Shown here: positions 1 through 7,591 of the stretch, piece by piece | Numbering within the stretch: the stretch's first letter is position 1 | Layout: every line of letters begins with the position of its first letter | Source: Clostridium sp. UBA4108 | GTDB lineage: Bacteria > Bacillota > Clostridia > Clostridiales > Clostridiaceae | Direction: 5' to 3' | Length of the DNA: 64,000 bases | Assembly (NCBI GenBank): GCA_002381695.1 | Contig: DFXM01000011.1 | Span: forward strand, 17,190 to 81,189 | Made by a program: the position numbers and the translations under genes | Notes under the pieces: generated by a model | Told to the model about the DNA's origin: nothing | Seen by the model: the letters and a program-made list of their open reading frames with translations, nothing else | The model's database searches: none

Positions 1-42
1 TATAATGTAGAAACTTTATTACAACTTATATAGTATAAAATA

Positions 43-528
43 TTATTTTTCTTTCTTGAAAATGAAAGATTTAGCACCATTATCATAAATGTTTTCTCTA
101 TAAAATATAAAACCACATTTTTTAGTGTAAAAGTGATGGTTTCTTTTTGAATATTCGGGAGTTTCAACAGTCCATTTTTTTGCATCTGCATATTTTTGTT
201 CTATATCTTTCCATACCATAGCTCCCAAGTGCTTTTCTCTGTAATCCGGGTCAATAAATAACATTTCCAAAGTATATTCATTGTTCTGCATGATTTCAAC
301 AGTATAAGCACCAATAATATTATTCTTATAAATTATTTTATAATTTTCAAAGTTTTCATGTTCATTAAGTTTTTTAAGTAGACTGCCATCATTATATCCT
401 GCAGGGCCGTCCTCTTTCAAGTCAGTATGCATTGACGTATCTTCATTAAATGCAGAAGTCATTATCCTTGTTAGTATCTCATAATCAACTGGATATATTT
501 TTTCATATGCTATTTTATTACTCATCAT
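43..528 (-). CDS. GNAT-family N-acetyltransferase
   Basis: A protein of about 161 residues with the layout of a GCN5-related acetyltransferase. The middle strand (YTLEMLFIDPDYRE) leads into the acetyl-CoA loop region (KHLGAMVWKDIEQK). A late segment with several aromatic residues (NHHFYTKKCGFIFYRE) matches the usual final helix and strand. The family moves acetyl from acetyl-CoA to an amine on a small molecule or protein; nothing here tells the substrate. I start at the ATG at 528, five bases after an AAGGTGG site; an upstream GTG in the same frame overlaps that site. It stands alone, with no operon partner visible in the window. Confidence 0.8.
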   Translation of the reverse strand: MMSNKIAYEKIYPVDYEILTRIMTSAFNEDTSMHTDLKEDGPAGYNDGSLLKKLNEHENFENYKIIYKNNIIGAYTVEIMQNNEYTLEMLFIDPDYREKHLGAMVWKDIEQKYADAKKWTVETPEYSKRNHHFYTKKCGFIFYRENIYDNGAKSFIFKKEK

Positions 529-537
529 AAATTCCAC

Positions 538-875
538 CTTTATTATAGTATTATTCTATTACAGAAATCGTCTTAATAGTCTCTAGGAATATTATACTAA
601 ATATTACATGAATATGAAATAGGAGATTAATCCTTATGCTGTCCCTATCCCCATTACCTAACTGACTCATGTTTAGAATGCTATGATCATTTCCTTCTAT
701 CATCATAAACAAATACGCAAAACCCATACCTTAGCGCAAATATCCTCAGTTCTTCGTAAAAGTACGTCCCCTAAAGCAAAAATTCCCCCAAACTCTAAGT
801 CTGAGGGAACATGAGTAACTTTAAAAGCTTCTTGTAATACTTATATGCAGGTTTTAAATCCTGAAAAAACTTGAA
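538..875. other. intergenic stretch with a terminator-like hairpin
   Basis: No gene is supported here. Around 778-810 there is an imperfect hairpin (TTCCC...GGGAA arms) whose sequence resembles another at about 35170-35200, beside a transposase-like remnant. It may be a decayed insertion-element end or the terminator of the amidase gene, whose 3' end faces it. Confidence 0.35.
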
Positions 876-2213
876 TTACAAATTTGGCATCAAAACTGGT
901 GCGCAATATTTTTCCAGTGTTAATGCAGCTGCAAGAAGGCGCATCTCATCTGCACCATAAAGTATCATGCCACGAGGCATTCCATCATCGCCCATCCCAA
1001 GCCGTATTGCCAACGATGGCAGACCACAGAAATGCATAATGTTTGTTGGACCAGTCATCACACAAGCATCGAATCCACATAAGCTTTCAAGTATTTGAGT
1101 ACGAAGCCTTACACGTTCACTTAACGCAGCTAAATACGTCATATTGTCAACTTTTCCAGAGGTATCATCCAAAGCACTGCGTAGGAACGAGTTCCCATAT
1201 TTCATCATATGCTCAGGATTATTTTCATAAACATAGATAATTTCTTTAAGCGTACGATGCTTTGCATTTGAATTGGCGAGATAATCTTCCAAGTCATGTT
1301 GGAATTCAAAATGCATCACATCGCTCTGGCATAGTACATGTGCATGGGTGACTTCATCTATGTGAACGCCATCCTGCCGCAACCCATCAAACACACATTC
1401 ATACCTTGCAAGTTGTGCTTGAGAAACTTGATCCTTATCAAAGTTATTTACAGCTACGCGCATACTTTTAGGTTCCTTTGAATTGATTGATGGTAATGGT
1501 TTTTCACGCATACATGAATAAATCAGTAGTGCATCTGCCATATCTCGAGTTATTGGCCCCGCACTGTCAAGTGTTCTAGCAAGAGGAAGAATACCTTGAA
1601 AAGATAAGGATCCGTGAGCTGGTTTCAATCCTGTCACGCCATTTTCCGTAGCACAACCTATAATGGAAAAAGAAGTATCAGTACCAATAGCGGCACTACA
1701 AAAACCTGCTGACATTGCGACAGCCGAACCAGAACTTGACCCACCAGGACTTTTCTCACGATTATAAGCATTTTTCACCTGACCACCACGTGAGCTATAA
1801 CCACTAGGCATGTTGGCACTAGTATAGTTTGCAAATTCCGTCATATTGGTTTTACCGAGTATAATCGCACCATTTTGCCGTAAGTTTGATATAATTTGTG
1901 CGTCACATTGGGCTAAATTATCAGCAAGTGCAAGACTTCCTACTGTAGTATGGAGACCTGCTACATCTATGTTGTCCTTCACAAGTATGGGAAGTCCGTG
2001 TATCGGCCTGTTAAATGCTGATTTTTGATTATCCATCTGTCTTGCTATATTTAATGCACTTTCATTAATCTCAGCTACTGCGTTTAACCCATCCACCCCG
2101 TCATATTTTTCAATACGCTTAAGATAAGCACGTGTAATCTCCTCTATCCCTAAACGCTTTCCTCGTATCTCTCGAATAAGCTGGATGGCGGTCATAGAAA
2201 ATACTTCATTCAT
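876..2213 (-). CDS. amidase-signature family amidase
   Basis: A 445-residue amidase-signature (AS) hydrolase, which cleaves carboxamides to acid and ammonia. The Ser-cisSer-Lys triad is readable: Lys79 in LPILVKDN, cis-Ser159 in SPGGSSSGSA and nucleophile Ser183 in GTDTSFSI. The spacing is the same as in GatA. The nucleophile loop is unusual: the common GTDTGGSIR reads GTDTSFSII, so the two glycines are replaced while the serine stays. There is no GatB or GatC next to it and the length is short for GatA, so a stand-alone amidase of unknown substrate is likelier than Glu-tRNA amidotransferase. The ATG follows GGGAGATGAAACCTT. No partner gene adjoins it. Confidence 0.88.
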   Translation of the reverse strand: MNEVFSMTAIQLIREIRGKRLGIEEITRAYLKRIEKYDGVDGLNAVAEINESALNIARQMDNQKSAFNRPIHGLPILVKDNIDVAGLHTTVGSLALADNLAQCDAQIISNLRQNGAIILGKTNMTEFANYTSANMPSGYSSRGGQVKNAYNREKSPGGSSSGSAVAMSAGFCSAAIGTDTSFSIIGCATENGVTGLKPAHGSLSFQGILPLARTLDSAGPITRDMADALLIYSCMREKPLPSINSKEPKSMRVAVNNFDKDQVSQAQLARYECVFDGLRQDGVHIDEVTHAHVLCQSDVMHFEFQHDLEDYLANSNAKHRTLKEIIYVYENNPEHMMKYGNSFLRSALDDTSGKVDNMTYLAALSERVRLRTQILESLCGFDACVMTGPTNIMHFCGLPSLAIRLGMGDDGMPRGMILYGADEMRLLAAALTLEKYCAPVLMPNL

Positions 2214-2366
2214 AAGGTTTCATCTCCCAACATATCATCATTTTGATATACAGCTGAACTTATATAATGCTTTGTTAGCACTTATACTTCTTATCATCCT
2301 AGTAATTTTCCTTGTAGATAAGCCTTTATTTTTAATATTACTCAATACTTATTTCAAAATATTTTA

Positions 2367-2631
2367 TTAAATTATAAGAGAATTTATAAATTCACTAAGG
2401 AAATCTGATGTGTCTTTAATTAAATTGAAATCTATTTGCTCAATAGTATCCATTTCAGTATGTGCTATATATTGACCATATACCCATTTTCCCTTATTTA
2501 TTTAGAATTTTACTATAACAGGACATATCTTTGCCCAAACAATCTGCGTTTCCAACTCTTATAGAAGTAAATAATCCTTACTCAATCCCATTTTTTTGAA
2601 TTATTAGATTACCTAGTGGTGTTGTTGACAT
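2367..2631 (-). pseudogene. decayed copy of the accessory gene found at 42978-43451
   Basis: Starts with MSTTPLGNLIIQKNGIE and then hits a stop. The same frame continues as GLFTSIRVGNADCLGKDM before another stop, then a frame change to GKWVYGQYIAHTEMDTIEQ and an ending FINSLII. The first 17 residues and the preceding ribosome site match the intact gene at 42978-43451 almost exactly (MLTTPLGNLIIQKNGIE). The rest does not resemble that gene, so this is either a fusion by deletion to another small accessory gene or a diverged allele. Function unknown; the context suggests an immunity-type gene. Confidence 0.65.
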
Positions 2632-2657
2632 AATCTTACCTCATTTAATTAATTTAG

Positions 2658-2734
2658 CTCATATGGAACTTTTTTTATTTTAATTTAAAATGTTTTTATA
2701 GTCTCTGTCTCCAATTGATTGAAATACTATCAAC
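2658..2734 (-). pseudogene. remnant of a DUF1871-like immunity gene (5' end)
   Basis: Aligns with the first ~24 codons of the gene at 43465-44108 (FQPIGYREYKKHFELELKK there; FQSIGDRDYK here). The start codon is lost, there is a stop within the remnant, and the rest of the gene is deleted, so it runs straight into the next pseudogene. Confidence 0.6.
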
Positions 2735-2783
2735 GTAAACACTCTTCAATGGTATATTATGTTAAAATTGTACTATATTATCT

Positions 2784-2849
2784 TTATAAAATCAAAATTC
2801 CTCTATCATCATATGCATTCCCATATCCCGACAGCATTATTTCGGTAAT
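2784..2849 (-). pseudogene. orphan C-terminal tail shared with the 44.2-kb toxin-like remnant
   Basis: An open tail reading GYGNAYDDRGILIL then stop. The 44.2-kb module has GCGSVYDERGILIL then stop in the same place relative to the downstream genes. A conserved protein end followed by small, variable genes is the layout of polymorphic-toxin tails with immunity genes. That reading is inference; only the paralogy is seen directly. Confidence 0.55.
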
Positions 2850-2912
2850 TTAGCACTTGTTGTTTTGCTATATAAAAAGCTTATTTGTATTGTGTAGTTT
2901 CACTATTAAAAC

Positions 2913-3713
2913 TTATATATTTAAACCATTTTTATATAAATCATAAAAATGATGTGTTGGCCCATTACCTTTACCTATATTTAATGAATGCTCAATTGCT
3001 GTTGTAATATATTTTTTAGCCTGCTTTACAGCAATAGACATGGTCATACCTAGTGCAAGATTGGAAGTAATAGCCGAAGAGAAAGTACAACCTGTCCCAT
3101 GAGTATTTTTTGTATTTATACGCTGGGTTTCAAAATAATAAAACTCTTTACCATCATATAGAATATCCAGTGCATCCCCAATAGCATGACCACCTTTGAC
3201 AAGAACGTTTTTGCACCCCATATCATAAATAATCTTTGCCGCTGTTTTCATATCTTCTGCACTACTTATCTTAATATTTGATATCTTCTCAGCCTCTGGA
3301 ATATTAGGCGTAAGTAAATCAGCATAGGGTAGTACAACCTTGATCAGCGTGTCTATGGAATTAGGATTCATAAGAGGGCAACCATTTTTCGCATACATGA
3401 CAGGATCAATTACAACATTGTATGGTTTATATTGCTCCAGCTTTCTTGCTACTGCTTCCATGCAAGGTTGTGTAGACAGCATACCAATTTTCACAGCGTC
3501 AACCTCCATATCTTCAAATATGGCGTCAATCTGCCTCTCAATCATATCTGGGGTAACATCCTGTATATCGATGACACGGCTTGTATTCTCTGCTACCACT
3601 GAAACAATTACACTCATTCCAAACACCCCATGGGCAGAAAATGTCTTTAAATCAGCTTGTATTCCAGCACCTCCACTGCAATCTGATCCTGCAATACTAA
3701 GTACCTTTTTCAT
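2913..3713 (-). CDS. thiD: hydroxymethylpyrimidine/phosphomethylpyrimidine kinase
   Basis: A 266-residue ribokinase-fold kinase that phosphorylates HMP and HMP-P, giving the pyrimidine half of thiamine diphosphate. The N-terminus SIAGSDCSGGAGIQADLKTF is the ThiD signature. The pair VIDPVMYAKNG and the anion-hole/catalytic segment NTHGTGCTFSSA near residues 203-214 complete the family pattern. Length is normal. The ATG follows AAGGAGGAATTTCA. Two TPP riboswitches, each with a terminator, lie directly upstream, so the gene should be shut down when thiamine diphosphate is abundant. No other thi gene is in the window, so it probably serves salvage or is separated from the main thi cluster. Confidence 0.95.
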   Translation of the reverse strand: MKKVLSIAGSDCSGGAGIQADLKTFSAHGVFGMSVIVSVVAENTSRVIDIQDVTPDMIERQIDAIFEDMEVDAVKIGMLSTQPCMEAVARKLEQYKPYNVVIDPVMYAKNGCPLMNPNSIDTLIKVVLPYADLLTPNIPEAEKISNIKISSAEDMKTAAKIIYDMGCKNVLVKGGHAIGDALDILYDGKEFYYFETQRINTKNTHGTGCTFSSAITSNLALGMTMSIAVKQAKKYITTAIEHSLNIGKGNGPTHHFYDLYKNGLNI

Positions 3714-3755
3714 TGAAATTCCTCCTTTTTTCCTTTATGTATATATAATAAATTA

Positions 3756-3784
3756 GGGTACTTCTCTATACGGAGAAGCACCCT
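3756..3784 (-). terminator. riboswitch-controlled terminator 1 (thiD-proximal)
   Basis: Stem-loop GGGTGCTTCTC...GAGAAGTACCC on the minus strand, followed by an A/T-rich run, 43 bases before the thiD start and just after the first aptamer: a typical transcription-terminating expression platform. Confidence 0.75.
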
Positions 3785-3813
3785 AATCATATACAAATTT
3801 TGTATGTGATTTG

Positions 3814-3888
3814 CTTCCCTACGTCAGTATTAGCCAACAGGTTCAAAGGGTCAGGTTTTACCTTCTCAACTACTTGTAGTCCCCCCGC
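3814..3888 (-). promoter_or_regulatory. TPP riboswitch (thi box), thiD-proximal copy
   Basis: On the minus strand the core reads GGGGGG...GTTGAGAAGG...ACCTGACCCTTTGAACCTG...CTAATACTGACGTAGGGAA, in pieces. The segments CTTTGAACCTG, TAATAC and CGTAGGGAA are the conserved thi-box elements that bind thiamine diphosphate. It sits between a duplicate aptamer and thiD, with its own terminator. Confidence 0.92.
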
Positions 3889-3918
3889 AAATGTTAATTA
3901 TATTCATTTTTATACTTA

Positions 3919-3974
3919 AGGCATCTTCAAAAAATACTTCCCATCTTTGATTTATTATTTATTTTCAGATGCCT
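3919..3974. repeat. short inverted-repeat element between the riboswitches
   Basis: AGGCATCT at one end and AGATGCCT at the other; the homology extends inward imperfectly (TCAAAAAATA against GAAAATAAAT). A similar end, TTTTCAGATGCCTTAAG, occurs once more at about 52960. This looks like a miniature or solo-deleted insertion element, inserted between or near the two riboswitch copies. Confidence 0.4.
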
Positions 3975-3999
3975 AATAACCCTATGTTAAATAATAATA

Positions 4000-4027
4000 G
4001 GGTACTTCACTACACAGAGAAGCACCC
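4000..4027 (-). terminator. riboswitch-controlled terminator 2 (distal copy)
   Basis: Stem-loop GGGTGCTTCTC...GAAGTACCC on the minus strand followed by TATTATTATTT, placed just after the distal TPP aptamer and nearly identical to the proximal terminator. Confidence 0.7.
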
Positions 4028-4058
4028 TAATCATATACAAATTTCGTATGTGATTTGC

Positions 4059-4133
4059 TTCCCTACGTCGGTATTAACCAACAGGTTCAAAGGGTCAGGT
4101 TTTACCTTCTCAACTACTATGTAGTCCCCCCGC
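4059..4133 (-). promoter_or_regulatory. TPP riboswitch, distal copy
   Basis: A near-identical second thi box: CCTGACCCTTTGAACCTG, TAATACCGACGTAGGGAA and the GGGGGGACTACATAGTAGTTGAG-like P1/P2 region in pieces. With the proximal copy it forms two complete aptamer-terminator units in series in front of one gene. Confidence 0.9.
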
Positions 4134-4245
4134 AAATATCAAGAATATTAATAATATTATTAACATTGATTATATCTCATAGTAACAATGTGGTCAAGTT
4201 ACAAAAGAAGTTTTAGATATAAAATGAATCCTTATAAACCCTCGA

Positions 4246-4350
4246 CTTCCCCTCTATCAGCATGGCACTTTCCCGCTGAACTATTACCCTCCAAGAATAG
4301 TAATGATGTGGTCAGGACCCAGTACTTCCTTGGCGAGAGTTGCCTTTCTT
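4246..4350 (+). ncRNA. structured RNA-like block, homologous to 44861-44945
   Basis: The + strand carries GCTGAACTATTACCCTCC, then TAATGATGTGGTCAGGACCC, then AGTACTTCCTTGGCGAG. The block near 44.9 kb has GCTGAACAACCACCTC, TAATGATGTCGTAGG and AGTACCCCTTGGTGA in the same order and nearly the same spacing. It encodes no convincing protein. The layout is what the right-end guide RNA region (omega RNA) of an IS200/IS605 or IStron element looks like, but no tnpB remains, so this is a hypothesis. Confidence 0.35.
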
Positions 4351-4417
4351 AAAAAGACTCATGGTTTTTTGAGTTTAAATCAGGTAATCTTTCAGAGAAA
4401 CATGTTTAATTTTCATA

Positions 4418-5122
4418 TCATTTTACGTCTCCTCTAATTTTAGACACGTTTTGATTCATAAGCTTTCTACCAATATTCTGATAAAGCCATTTCTTTAATG
4501 GGGACAATTCCTGACTATGCTTCCTGAAGAATTCATCCGGAGAGTTAAATGTTCCATAATCCTGACTGATTCCCTCCTTTTGTATATAGGTATGATTTTT
4601 ATTCCAATGGATTTGTGGTTTTTTAAAATCATTAGTTGCTACACCGTATCCACAGAAGCTTCCATTACATTCAGAAAACTTTTCTTGGAGTTTGTTTAAA
4701 TAAGGAACATCAAGTATGAATCCCTCTATATTTAACCAGTTTCCTTCAAAAAAAATCTCCACCCAACTATGGACAATATTTTGAGGAGCAACACTATACA
4801 TTAAGCCTGTCATAGCGCCTTTCTGGAGAGTTTTGTCGATAGTAAACCCGTGAATTCGACATGGGATACCAACAGCTCTAAGCAGAGCCATAAATAAAGT
4901 ACCTTTAGTATTACACTGCCCATAACCGTCTTCTAAAACTCTACTTGCTTTTATGGTGTCGTCAACATTATAGCCAAATTTTATTTCATCCCTAACAAAA
5001 TTATATATCTCAAGTATCTTTTGAAACTCATCTTTATATTTCCATTTCCTGTTTTTAACTAACTGCTGTATCACATTACTGTCATAATCCAACATAGATG
5101 TGGCTTGTAAATACTCTTTCAT
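4418..5122 (-). CDS. transglutaminase-like cysteine protease-fold protein
   Basis: A 234-residue protein of the transglutaminase-like superfamily. The Cys-His-Asp triad is visible: Cys70 in EDGYGQCNTKG, His118 in IVHSWVEIFF and Asp138 in EGFILDVPY. The family hydrolyses or rearranges amide bonds in peptides; many bacterial members act as proteases or peptide N-glycanase-like enzymes. There is no signal peptide or membrane segment, so it should be cytosolic. The ATG follows AAGGAGGTCATATT. It lies 45 bases downstream of an AraC-family regulator on the same strand, so the two are probably co-transcribed and the regulator may control this pair. The substrate is unknown. Confidence 0.82.
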   Translation of the reverse strand: MKEYLQATSMLDYDSNVIQQLVKNRKWKYKDEFQKILEIYNFVRDEIKFGYNVDDTIKASRVLEDGYGQCNTKGTLFMALLRAVGIPCRIHGFTIDKTLQKGAMTGLMYSVAPQNIVHSWVEIFFEGNWLNIEGFILDVPYLNKLQEKFSECNGSFCGYGVATNDFKKPQIHWNKNHTYIQKEGISQDYGTFNSPDEFFRKHSQELSPLKKWLYQNIGRKLMNQNVSKIRGDVK

Positions 5123-5167
5123 AATATGACCTCCTTATATCTTGATAATCATATTATACAAATTTAT

Positions 5168-5926
5168 TTATAGACTTACTTTCAAAAATCTGCTATCTGT
5201 GATAATATCCCTTGCTGACATACCGGTCATTTTTTTATTGATAAAAGCAAAATGTGACGATGAGTTAAATCCTGATGCTATTGCTGCATCTGTAATACTT
5301 TCACCGTCAAATATCTTTTGGTATACTCTTTGTAGTTTATGAAGAACAATATAGCTTTTCAGTGGAATACCAGTTTCTTCTTTGAAAAGATGTGAGAGCC
5401 TGCTTTCTGATATGGACATTGCTTTTGCGATATATTTCACCTGATGAAGTGTCTCATCGCAATCACAGGTATCTATCATTCTTAATAACATCTCTATTCT
5501 TTGATCAATTTCAATTGGTGTATAGTTATCGAAATAACTGACAACATTTTTTATTAACACCGAATAGTTGTGGCTTTTTTTATAATTAATTGCATTTAAT
5601 AGATGCATTTGTAATTCGACTGCTCTATCCTCAGGAATAATATAATAGGGATTATCTTTTAGTAAGTATCTTCGCATAAATTTCCCTAATTGAGTTGTTG
5701 GATCTACTAACATTGTAAAATGAATTAAATTTTCAGAATAAAACTCATGCATTGTATTCACATTGACAGCTATGGCCCGGCAATTTATTCTTTGACCCTC
5801 TACGTTAATTATTAGTTTTTCATCAGCGCTAATAAATAGCTGTAACAGCCAATGCTTATGTAAGTCTGATTTTATACTATTTGTTATAGCACCGAAATTT
5901 TGTCCACACATAAAAATATCATTCAT
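5168..5926 (-). CDS. AraC-family transcriptional regulator
   Basis: A 252-residue regulator. Residues ~150-250 hold two helix-turn-helix motifs: KYIAKAMSISESRLSHLFKE, and TDAAIASGFNSSSHFAFINK, the usual AraC second helix pair (GFxSxSHF). The N-terminal ~140 residues form a cupin-like sensor region of unknown ligand. The start follows AGGAGTTGAGGAA. It is the upstream gene of a pair with the transglutaminase-like protein, the most likely target. Family members usually activate transcription on binding a small molecule. Confidence 0.88.
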   Translation of the reverse strand: MNDIFMCGQNFGAITNSIKSDLHKHWLLQLFISADEKLIINVEGQRINCRAIAVNVNTMHEFYSENLIHFTMLVDPTTQLGKFMRRYLLKDNPYYIIPEDRAVELQMHLLNAINYKKSHNYSVLIKNVVSYFDNYTPIEIDQRIEMLLRMIDTCDCDETLHQVKYIAKAMSISESRLSHLFKEETGIPLKSYIVLHKLQRVYQKIFDGESITDAAIASGFNSSSHFAFINKKMTGMSARDIITDSRFLKVSL

Positions 5927-6071
5927 TTCCTCAACTCCTGTTCAAAAATCAGTGTCAGTAACCTTCATTTTCGGATTTCCGCATCCGCACTTTCACATCG
6001 CTAAATCTGCAAAACTCAACCCCATTACTCTATGATAAATACGCGAAATTACTGATTTTGCGCAAAGATGT

Positions 6072-6092
6072 ACCCCCTTTAAGTAAGGGGGT
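6072..6092. terminator. hairpin between divergently named units
   Basis: ACCCCCTTTAAGTAAGGGGGT, seven-base GC-rich arms (ACCCCCT), downstream of the methyltransferase gene. Tails are only moderately T-rich on either strand, so it is a likely but not certain terminator. Confidence 0.5.
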
Positions 6093-6148
6093 TTGTAATT
6101 TTCTATTTTCAATTCTATCAGCAGGATTAAAAATTTCTATCTTAGAAT

Positions 6149-6751
6149 CTATTTTCGAGCATCAAGAATAAACATAGATGCATCCTGGCCCATGAATATT
6201 TTACTTCCAGTATAAAAAGTTTTAGACTCAATATCCCTGTACCCAATTTTAGTCATAATATCAGCTAGCTTTACTTGATCAAATCCGTTATGAACCATAT
6301 CTGAAACTATTTCTTCATTTTTATTAAAATCTACAATTAGTAAATGTCCTCCTGGATTTAGAACCTCATATAATCTTGATAGAACTAACTCAACATCTTT
6401 AATATGGAGTAGAACCTGAACCATAAAAATATAGTCAGTATTTAAATCCCATTGACCTTCCTTTTCAAAATCAAAGCATAATGTATCTGCATTCTGAACA
6501 TTAAACTTAGAAATCTTTTGATTTACTTCATTAATCATGTTTTGTGATGTATCCAGAAAAACCATAGAATCAAAATCATTTAACAAGTTCATTCCTACAA
6601 GTCCAGTTCCACACCCAAAATCAATAGCCTTCTTACTTTTGGTGTCAACTAAATATTCGTGAATGGCATCTGATGATACCTTAGCAATTTGGATTCTTTC
6701 AGCAGTGTCATATCTATTAGCTATGATTTCAAACTTATCAGTATTTCCCAT
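6149..6751 (-). CDS. class I SAM-dependent methyltransferase
   Basis: A 200-residue methyltransferase of the UbiE/Methyltransf_11 type. Motif I, which binds S-adenosylmethionine, is AIDFGCGTGLVGMNLL near residues 39-54. The acidic end of the second strand follows (MVFLDTSQNMI), then a post-motif strand YIFMVQVLLHI and LNPGGHLLIVDF. The acceptor is unknown; small molecules are the usual targets for proteins of this size. It is on the same strand as the Nudix gene with a gap of 92 bases, so co-transcription is possible but not shown. Confidence 0.85.
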   Translation of the reverse strand: MGNTDKFEIIANRYDTAERIQIAKVSSDAIHEYLVDTKSKKAIDFGCGTGLVGMNLLNDFDSMVFLDTSQNMINEVNQKISKFNVQNADTLCFDFEKEGQWDLNTDYIFMVQVLLHIKDVELVLSRLYEVLNPGGHLLIVDFNKNEEIVSDMVHNGFDQVKLADIMTKIGYRDIESKTFYTGSKIFMGQDASMFILDARK

Positions 6752-6843
6752 AATTACATCTCCAATCTACTTTTATAAAATCTAATGCCATCTTTATTAT
6801 CTACTCAAGGATTTCCGTTCTTCAAGCAATTACAACAATATGA

Positions 6844-7461
6844 CTAATCAAATATAACCTCCCATTTTTCATTCTTATGTGCATCAAAACACATTTGGAT
6901 TTGATCATAAACATTTTTATTTTCATCTATGATAGGCAAATTATCAAGAGAAAAGAAATTACTTTCAGTTGTTTCATTATTTGATTGAAAACTACCACTT
7001 ATTACAGAACAAAGAACAAACACTTTGCAAATTCCATAAGCAAATTTCGGAAAATTGTGTTTATTTCTATCCTGTATTGCAATAATCCTTAAAGGAATAA
7101 TGTCTAAACCCGCTTCTTCTTTTACTTCTTTAATTGTATTCGAAGAGATTGACTCATTGTAATCAACCCAACCACCTGGGAGTGACCATTTATCTTGCTC
7201 TTTTACAAGCAAAATTTTGTTTTCGTTGAATATTGCCGCTCGTGTTTCTATTTTAGGTGTCTGATAGCCAGTTTCATTACAAAACAAATCTTTAACCTTT
7301 TCAATCGGAAATCCTGTTTTCATACTTACTATTTGTGCTGATATTTCCCTTACTCTCTCAAAACGCTCTTTATCAAACGGATCTTTTGTATATGTTAAAC
7401 CATTTTGAGCTATTGATTGTAATTCCATTGCAAACTTTATTAATGCATCTAAATCATTCAT
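6844..7461 (-). CDS. Nudix hydrolase with N-terminal helical extension
   Basis: A 205-residue Nudix protein. The Nudix box runs from Gly97 to Leu119: G-x5-E (GWVDYNE), x7, then KEVKEEAGL, matching GX5EX7REUXEEXGU with Lys in place of the Arg. The first ~65 residues form a helical N-terminal domain like that of YjhB-type proteins (Nudix_N_2), which hydrolyse ADP-ribose-like nucleoside diphosphates. The exact substrate cannot be read from the sequence. The ATG is preceded by AAGGAGTTATTA. It sits among single-gene metabolic functions on the minus strand. Confidence 0.87.
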   Translation of the reverse strand: MNDLDALIKFAMELQSIAQNGLTYTKDPFDKERFERVREISAQIVSMKTGFPIEKVKDLFCNETGYQTPKIETRAAIFNENKILLVKEQDKWSLPGGWVDYNESISSNTIKEVKEEAGLDIIPLRIIAIQDRNKHNFPKFAYGICKVFVLCSVISGSFQSNNETTESNFFSLDNLPIIDENKNVYDQIQMCFDAHKNEKWEVIFD

Positions 7462-7591
7462 AAATTAATAACTCCTTATATATCTAAATTTTTTGTACAT
7501 TAACACCTTACACTTAATGGTATTTATTTTACTTCATGAAATCAAAAAACTACTGAATATGAGATGCAACACTTATAACTCATAACACACT

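Noticed and set aside
1..42. Possible gene end at the left edge
   Set aside because: Only 42 AT-rich bases; nothing can be supported.
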